Source of the DNA: Phycisphaerae bacterium
Lineage (GTDB): Bacteria > Planctomycetota > Phycisphaerae > UBA1845 > Fen-1342
Direction of reading: 5' to 3'
Assembly: GCA_020058145.1 (NCBI GenBank)
Contig: JAGVEP010000338.1
Coordinates: forward strand, 1 to 10,317
DNA: 10,317 nucleotides
Every line of letters starts with the position of its first letter. Within the stretch, counting starts at the first letter, position 1. The notes beneath the pieces were generated by a model. It was not told the origin of the DNA, did no database searches, and saw only the letters and a list, made by a program, of their open reading frames with translations. The position numbers and the translations under genes are program-made. Of the stretch, positions 6,518 to 10,317 are shown in pieces.

Positions 6518-7162
6518 ATGACTGAGAACACGCGGGTTGCGAGACGGCTGGTAGGTGCGGCGGTGGTGACACTGCTCGTGACGCTGGCTGGGTGCAAGTC
6601 ACTGGTCGCGATCTTGCCCCTCCTGCCGGAGCCGACCAAGACCATCCCGGCCGAGTACCCGTATCTGACGGGCAAGAAGGTCGCCATCGTCGTGCGGGCC
6701 GACCTCGAGACCCTGTCGGTCTATCCCCAGGTGCAATGGGAAGTCGCCGATCATGTCCGCGTGCAGCTCGAAAGCAATGTCCGCGGGGTTTCCGTCGTCG
6801 AGACGCGGAAAATCGTGGACTTCCAGCGTAGCGAGCCGAACTGGGAGACCATGGACCCCGCGGCGATCGGCAAACGCTTCAGCGCCGACCGCGTGCTCGA
6901 GCTCGACCTGACGCAATACACGACCCGCCAGCCGGAGAGCGAGTACCTGTATCGCGGGCAGATCACCGCCGCCCTGCGCGTCTACAACACGGAGTATTCG
7001 AACTCGCAGCCGGCCCATCAGACCCAGGTGGAGACGAGCTACCCGCCGGCCGGGGCCGGCCAGTACGGCACGAGCGATCGGGAAGTCCGCCGGGCGACGA
7101 TGGAGGCGTTTGCCCAGGACGCCGCGGGAAAATACTACGATCGGGTGGTCAAGGCCAAGTGA
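6518..7162 (+). CDS. Predicted lipoprotein of unknown function (paralogue of the next gene)
   Basis: The 214-residue product has a lipoprotein signal: positively charged M-T-E-N-T-R-V-A-R-R, a hydrophobic run, and the lipobox L-A-G-C with Cys26. The mature protein should be membrane-anchored and periplasm-facing. After a proline-rich linker (33-40), residues 46-160 look like one alpha/beta domain: K-K-V-A-I-V-V-R-A-D-L-E-T, then P-x-V-Q-W-E-V, V-V-E-T-R-K-I-V-D-F-Q, A-I-G-K-R-F-S-A-D-R-V-L-E-L-D-L-T-Q-Y-T-T and Y-R-G-Q-I-T-A-A-L-R-V-Y. The order is reminiscent of TolB-N, CsgG or LpoB-like periplasmic domains, but this is a fold guess and not a family assignment. ATG 6518 was chosen because GAGG (6507-6510) lies seven bases upstream and the signal peptide starts there. 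The open frame reaches back to 6431 through a hairpin. It heads a likely operon with the second lipoprotein and the permease. Confidence 0.8.
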   Translation: MTENTRVARRLVGAAVVTLLVTLAGCKSLVAILPLLPEPTKTIPAEYPYLTGKKVAIVVRADLETLSVYPQVQWEVADHVRVQLESNVRGVSVVETRKIVDFQRSEPNWETMDPAAIGKRFSADRVLELDLTQYTTRQPESEYLYRGQITAALRVYNTEYSNSQPAHQTQVETSYPPAGAGQYGTSDREVRRATMEAFAQDAAGKYYDRVVKAK

Positions 7163-7185
7163 CCGTGCCTAGCGACGCAGCGCCG

Positions 7186-7866
7186 ATGCGACGAAGCGAC
7201 GAAGGGGGACGCGTGCGCTCGCTGGCGCGCGCGGCTCTGACGGGCGTAATCGTCCTGCTGGCCGGCTGTAACATCGTCGGGGCGCTCGTGGTCATGCTGG
7301 CACCGCCACAGATTCAAAAGGCCGAGTTCCAGCTCACGCGCGAACGGCTGGCCGTGCTGATCGACATGGCTCGACCGGAGGAGGAGAGCGTCGTCTTCCG
7401 CCAGGCGCTGCACGACAAGCTCGTGGAGATCTTTACGGATAACAACGTCAAAACGCAGGTCATTCCGCAGGAGGAGGTCCAGCGGCTGCGGCAGCAAAAT
7501 CAGGACTTCAAGGACTGGGGCATCCAGAAGATCGGTCGCCGGCTGAATGCCAAGCAGGTGCTCTGGGTCTGCGTCGATCGGCTCCAGTTGCGCGAGAATC
7601 CCGGCTCGCCATTGCTGACGCCGGTGGCGCAGCTTCGGCTGAAGGTGATCGGTTCGGAGGATGCGGCGACTGGCGGCGCACGGCTGTGGCCCACGTCGGC
7701 GGAACCCGATGGCCGCAGCGTGCAGCGGGCGCGCCCGGCACAGGAAGCATCCAGCCCGATGGCTATCGACGAAGAGGCCCGCAAGCTCGGGAAAGACGCG
7801 GCGTGTCTGGTCGCGATGCCGTTCTACAACGTCGATCTCGAAGTAAAGACCCCGTGGGAACCGTAG
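7186..7866 (+). CDS. Predicted lipoprotein of unknown function, second of a paralogous pair
   Basis: The product of 226 residues has a signal peptide ending in the lipobox L-A-G-C (Cys28). It aligns along its length with the preceding lipoprotein: R-L-A-V-L-I-D-M-A-R against its K-K-V-A-I-V-V-R-A-D, V-I-P-Q-E-E-V against V-V-E-T-R-K-I-V, and K-I-G-R-R-L-N-A-K-Q-V-L against A-I-G-K-R-F-S-A-D-R-V-L. A beta strand ending in L-R-L-K-V-I matches A-L-R-V-Y. The genes are therefore probably an old duplication, although identity is low. Unlike its partner, it has an Ala/Pro/Ser-rich insertion near 176-195. No enzyme motif is visible. Possible starts are GTG 7159 (overlapping the previous stop as GTGA), ATG 7186, and GTG 7213 preceded by AAGGGGGA; the last gives the most typical short signal peptide. 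Only three bases separate its stop from the permease ATG, so co-translation with the transporter is likely. Confidence 0.78.
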   Translation: MRRSDEGGRVRSLARAALTGVIVLLAGCNIVGALVVMLAPPQIQKAEFQLTRERLAVLIDMARPEEESVVFRQALHDKLVEIFTDNNVKTQVIPQEEVQRLRQQNQDFKDWGIQKIGRRLNAKQVLWVCVDRLQLRENPGSPLLTPVAQLRLKVIGSEDAATGGARLWPTSAEPDGRSVQRARPAQEASSPMAIDEEARKLGKDAACLVAMPFYNVDLEVKTPWEP

Positions 7867-7869
7867 CGC

Positions 7870-8874
7870 ATGTCCCCGCGTGCGACCGCGTTCCGGTTCG
7901 GCGTGCTGCTGCCCGCGGTGCTCCTGATCGTCGCGAGTACGACGTTGCTCGGTCCGCGGTGGATCGACTGGCGGGACATTCTCTCGACGACTGATCCCTC
8001 CTACGTCTTCTGGCACCTGCGTGTGCCGCGGACGCTGCTGGCGGCGACCGCTGGGGCGGGGCTCGCCGTGGGCGGCGTGATTTTCCAGGCGCTGTTTCGA
8101 AATCCGCTGGCGGAACCCTATACGCTGGGTGTCGCGGGTGGAGCGTCGCTCGCCGCGGCGCTCGGGTTTCTCTGCGGCTGGCGTGGCGCCGGCTGGACGG
8201 GCGTGCCGTGGTCGGTCATGTTGGCGTTCGGCGGGGCACTGGGGGCGCTGGGGCTGGTCTACCTGGTCAGCCGCCTACGTCCCGGTCGCGACATGGCGCG
8301 ACTGCTGCTCGCCGGCGTGTGCGTAGCCTACATGTGTTCCGCGGGCATCCTGCTCGTGACGTTTCTCGCTGACCGTGCGATTACCAACGAGATTGTCGTG
8401 TGGATGATGGGCTCGCTGGGTGTGTTGCGACCGCGGGCGGGGCTCGAAGTCGCGTTCGTTCTCGTGCCGGTCCTCGCCTACGGGCTGTATTCGCACCGCG
8501 CCCTGGACTTGCTGACCTTTGGCGACGATCTGGCGGCCGCGCGCGGTGTGAACGTCGGCCGCACCGTGTGGAGTTGCTTCGTGCTCACCGGGTTGCTGAC
8601 GGGTGTGATTGTCGCGAACTGCGGCCCGATCGGGTTTGTCGGGTTGATGGTGCCGCACATCGGCCGGGCCATGTGCGGCGCCCGCGCAGCGCCGCTGCTG
8701 ATCGGTGCGGCTCTCGTCGGGGCGGCGTTTCTGGCCGTTTGCGACGGCCTGGCGCGCTCGCTGCCGGTGGTCGAGCTGCCCGTGGGCGTGGTCACCAACA
8801 TCCTCGGGGCGGCGTTTTTCTTCTATTTGCTCGCGACGCGGGAGATGTCGCTGGGCACGGGGCGTGCGGCGTAG
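7870..8874 (+). CDS. FecCD/BtuC-family ABC transporter permease (iron-siderophore, haem or cobalamin type)
   Basis: The 334-residue, strongly hydrophobic protein has the length and motifs of type II importer permeases. R-V-P-R-T-L-L-A-A-T-A-G-A-G-L-A-V-G-G at 51-69 leads into F-R-N-P-L-A-E-P-Y-T-L-G-V-A-G-G-A at 76-92, the classic RNPLA.P..LG...GA signature. GPIGFVGLMVPHIGR at 252-266 contains the loop that contacts the ATPase, and E-L-P-V-G-V-V-T-N-I-L-G-A-A-F-F at 302-317 closes the family pattern. About ten membrane helices are expected. Two copies would form the channel, fed by a periplasmic binding protein and driven by an ATPase of the FecE/BtuD type. Neither partner is within the window: downstream is rsmD on the other strand and upstream are two lipoproteins unlike binding proteins. 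Substrate cannot be read from the sequence. The TAG stop is part of the first GTAG repeat that follows. Confidence 0.9.
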   Translation: MSPRATAFRFGVLLPAVLLIVASTTLLGPRWIDWRDILSTTDPSYVFWHLRVPRTLLAATAGAGLAVGGVIFQALFRNPLAEPYTLGVAGGASLAAALGFLCGWRGAGWTGVPWSVMLAFGGALGALGLVYLVSRLRPGRDMARLLLAGVCVAYMCSAGILLVTFLADRAITNEIVVWMMGSLGVLRPRAGLEVAFVLVPVLAYGLYSHRALDLLTFGDDLAAARGVNVGRTVWSCFVLTGLLTGVIVANCGPIGFVGLMVPHIGRAMCGARAAPLLIGAALVGAAFLAVCDGLARSLPVVELPVGVVTNILGAAFFFYLLATREMSLGTGRAA

Positions 8875-8954
8875 CGGCCGGGCTCCGTACCGGCCGAAGC
8901 AGCGGCCGGGCTCCGTACCGGCCGAAGTAGCGGCCGACCTCCGTGTCGGCCGTA
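8871..8954 (+). repeat. Three tandem 28-bp REP-like palindromes headed by GTAG
   Basis: Copies lie at 8871-8898, 8899-8926 and 8927-8954. Each consists of a GTAG or GCAG head, a left arm beginning CGGCCG, the loop CTCCGT, a right arm ending CGGCCG, and two tail bases. Copies 1 and 2 differ only at base 2 (T/C). In copy 3 the inner pair G-C changes to A-T, and the adjacent G·A mismatch becomes C-G. This extends the stem to 8 bp (CGGCCGAC with GTCGGCCG) and is a compensatory change, so the fold is probably under selection. The array starts inside the stop codon of the permease and fills most of the gap to convergent rsmD. It may also stop or stabilise transcripts from both sides, although no T-run follows. 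A GTAG at the hairpin foot is the hallmark of REP elements processed by RAYTs, and a RAYT gene lies 4 kb away. Confidence 0.8.
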
Positions 8955-8976
8955 GAAGGTCAACATCCCCCCGATG

Positions 8977-9558
8977 TCACGTCCTCCGTGCGAGAAACAG
9001 CACGCGCATGAAGCGATACGTGCGCTCATCCTCCAGCCGCAACGCACGGAATTGGTCGGCTGGCGGCGGCGCGGCGGTTGCGGACTGCCGAAAGACGAGC
9101 AGACCACCGGACGCTAGCGCCGGGGCGAAGCGCTCCAGCAGATCCACCACTTTGAGCGGGTCCTCCGCGTCACGATAGGGCGGATCCACGAAAACGAGGC
9201 CATAGCCGTCGGGCACGGCCGGCGGTCGCATCGTCCAGGCGTTATCGGCCAGTACCCGGCACGCCGCTTCCAGGCGCAGCACGCGGATGTTCTGCCGCAG
9301 ACAGCGCAGGGCGTCGCGGTCGCGTTCGACGAACATGCACGTCCGGGCGCCACGGGACACGGCCTCGATACCGAAACTGCCCGCACCGGCGAAGACATCG
9401 AGCACCGCGAAGTCCGGCAACTCCCCGGGCAGCGCGAACTTCGCCCCCAGGATGTTGAACAGCGTCTCTTTGACCCGGTCGGTGATCGGCCGTGTCGTAT
9501 CTCCTGGCGGGACCTCCAGCCGCCGCCCTCGCAAACTGCCTGCGATGACCCGCAGCAT
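8977..9558 (-). CDS. rsmD: 16S rRNA (guanine966-N2)-methyltransferase RsmD
   Basis: RsmD methylates the exocyclic amine of G966 in 16S rRNA of the assembling 30S subunit, using S-adenosylmethionine. The 193-residue protein has normal length and the full motif set: R-V-I-A-G-S-L-R-G-R-R-L at 3-14, T-R-P-I-T-D-R-V-K-E-T-L-F-N-I-L at 22-37 (family substrate-binding segment), the SAM-binding L-D-V-F-A-G-A-G-S-F-G-I-E-A at 53-66 followed by S-R-G-A, F-V-E-R-D for the ribose-binding acid, and the catalytic N6/N2 methyltransferase motif D-P-P-Y at 125-128. ATG 9558 is supported by GGAG seven bases upstream on the minus strand (CTCC at 9566-9569). The common neighbour coaD is not present. The gene is convergent with the permease, with the palindrome array between them, and diverges from the rightmost ORF. 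Confidence 0.94.
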   Translation of the reverse strand: MLRVIAGSLRGRRLEVPPGDTTRPITDRVKETLFNILGAKFALPGELPDFAVLDVFAGAGSFGIEAVSRGARTCMFVERDRDALRCLRQNIRVLRLEAACRVLADNAWTMRPPAVPDGYGLVFVDPPYRDAEDPLKVVDLLERFAPALASGGLLVFRQSATAAPPPADQFRALRLEDERTYRFMRVLFLARRT

Positions 9559-9630
9559 GTGCTGACTCCGGAACGCGTGGCATCGGTCGGCCGATGCGGA
9601 CGTTGCCCGCTACATTGGGGCACCGGCGAG

Positions 9631-9647
9631 CGGCTCGGTAGGAGCCG
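9631..9647 (+). repeat. Short inverted repeat (6-bp stem)
   Basis: CGGCTC (9631-9636) and GAGCCG (9642-9647) pair around the loop GGTAG. It sits 11 bases before a second, stronger hairpin in the same divergent spacer. Stems of this size are common in GC-rich DNA, so it carries weight only together with its neighbour. Confidence 0.4.
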
Positions 9648-9657
9648 CGCTATCCCG

Positions 9658-9679
9658 ACGGGCGAGACGCCCGTGCCAC
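9658..9679 (-). repeat. GTGG-headed REP-like hairpin (minus strand)
   Basis: On the minus strand, GTGG (9679-9676) and one C precede a perfect 7-bp stem: ACGGGCG (9674-9668), loop TCT, CGCCCGT (9664-9658). A GTGG or GTAG tetranucleotide at the foot of a short GC-rich hairpin is the layout of REP elements. Its sequence differs from the 8871-8954 array, so it would be a separate REP class. Confidence 0.5.
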
Positions 9680-9714
9680 CCAAGCGGGGCCCGGCCGCTA
9701 GGACGGCGCTGGTC

Positions 9715-10317
9715 ATGGACCGCGGGCCGGCAGCCGATACGCCCAGTGGCATGATACGTGACCTCCGCACGATCCTCGACGGCTGGACCTACGAGCCCGG
9801 TAAGATCTCGGTCCGCAAAATCATCGCCCGTGACGGCCGCGAGAAGATCCAAACGCGGATCGACCTGGGCGTGATGCAGATCGAGCCGGCCGGACGGCCG
9901 GACGGACTGCGCCCGCACGACTGCGAATCGCTCCTGGAGTACCACGAACAGCAACTCCGCAAGCACATCGAGGTCTATGGCAACGACGAGGAGTTCGTGC
10001 TCGCGCCGGAGGATTGCCGGGACCTGCGGCACGAAGCCTACCTGTATTACCAGCGTTACCTGTCGCTGTTCGTGTTGGAGGAGTACGAAGCAGTCGAGCG
10101 CGACACGACGCGAAACCTGCGGGTGATCGAGCTGTGTCAGCGGTACGGCGCCTCGAGTCGCGACCGCGAACTGCTCCTGCCGCAACGGCCGTACGTGCTC
10201 ATGATGTGCGCGCGGGCCAAGGCGCTTCACGTGTTGGCCCGCGGCAAGCCGGCCGCGGCGCTGCGGATCGTGGAGCGGGCCATGGACGAGCTGCGCCGGC
10301 TGCCGACGGCCGGCGAC
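9715..10317 (+). CDS. Planctomycete conserved protein (UVR-domain family type), 3' truncated
   Basis: The frame is open from ATG 9715 to the window edge, 201 codons without a stop. Residues 13-67 form a distinctive block: I-R-D-L-R-T-I-L-D-G-W-T-Y-E-P-G-K-I-S-V-R-K-I, then D-G-R-E-K-I-Q-T-R-I-D-L-G-V-M-Q-I-E, then G-R-P-D-G-L-R-P. From about 100 onward the sequence is helical and TPR-like (E-A-Y-L-Y-Y-Q-R-Y-L, D-T-T-R-N-L-R-V-I-E-L-C-Q-R-Y-G-A, A-R-A-K-A-L-H-V-L-A). I recall this arrangement from a conserved planctomycete family whose C-terminus carries a UVR (UvrB/UvrC) motif. That part would lie outside the window, so the UVR motif is an expectation only, and the function is unknown. ATG 9715 has only a distant AGGA upstream. 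ATG 9751, directly before the conserved block, is an alternative start. Confidence 0.78.
   Translation, partial: MDRGPAADTPSGMIRDLRTILDGWTYEPGKISVRKIIARDGREKIQTRIDLGVMQIEPAGRPDGLRPHDCESLLEYHEQQLRKHIEVYGNDEEFVLAPEDCRDLRHEAYLYYQRYLSLFVLEEYEAVERDTTRNLRVIELCQRYGASSRDRELLLPQRPYVLMMCARAKALHVLARGKPAAALRIVERAMDELRRLPTAGD

Larger units (their letters stand above)
9559..9714. other. Divergent intergenic region with two hairpins
   Basis: The 156-base gap separates divergent rsmD and the rightmost ORF. The first 50 bases hold the rsmD ribosome site (CTCC at 9566-9569 on the plus strand). The middle holds two hairpins, listed separately. Near the right gene, AGGA at 9700-9703 is a distant (11-nt) candidate ribosome site for ATG 9715. 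No convincing -35/-10 pair was seen on either strand. Confidence 0.5.

Noticed and set aside
7135..8016. A minus-strand open frame of 293 codons.
   Set aside because: It is antisense to the second lipoprotein and the start of the permease, and its Arg/His/Asp-rich translation shows no recognisable domain.
8871..8954. Considered as a small CRISPR array.
   Set aside because: The units abut with no spacers between them and the repeat is itself a complete hairpin, so this is a tandem palindrome array.
9610..10230. A minus-strand open frame of 206 codons near the right edge.
   Set aside because: The plus strand carries a patterned conserved protein through the same bases, open to the window end. 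The minus-strand translation shows no family signature and crosses the REP-like hairpin.

Overview
The window looks like chromosomal DNA of a GC-rich planctomycete, probably Phycisphaerae-like and probably uncultured. This is inferred from four things: a secreted protein with pseudopilin-like modules and a dockerin, a terminal ORF of a type remembered from Planctomycetota, weak or absent Shine-Dalgarno sites at several genes, and GTAG-headed palindromic repeats between genes. No ribosomal RNA, tRNA or CRISPR array was seen.

Layout. The left edge (1-674) is the C-terminal part of a glutamine-dependent asparagine synthase-type protein. A lone FliN/SpoA flagellar switch protein follows (776-1159). 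It is convergent with murJ, the lipid II flippase (2835-1189, minus). murJ diverges from a glycine C-acetyltransferase gene, kbl (2908-4101). Downstream of kbl lies a REP-associated tyrosine transposase (RAYT, about 4150-4830), then a good sigma70-type promoter (4878-4906) reading into a secreted protein of three pseudopilin-like modules plus a dockerin (4977-6425).

A tight three-gene operon follows: two related lipoproteins (6518-7162 and 7186-7866) and a FecCD/BtuC-type ABC permease (7870-8874) without its ATPase or binding protein. Three tandem 28-bp palindromic repeats begin at the permease stop codon. rsmD, the 16S rRNA methyltransferase, is read toward them on the minus strand (9558-8977). 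A spacer with two hairpins separates rsmD from an ORF that runs off the right edge (9715-10317), which appears to belong to a planctomycete family whose full-length members end in a UVR motif.

How the genes relate. Most are single housekeeping genes (murJ, kbl, rsmD) without their usual partners, as is common in planctomycete genomes. The accessory content is the RAYT plus several REP-like hairpins, the dockerin protein, and the lipoprotein/permease operon. The last two are the best candidates for undescribed biology. I see no obvious defence system, biosynthetic cluster or phage.
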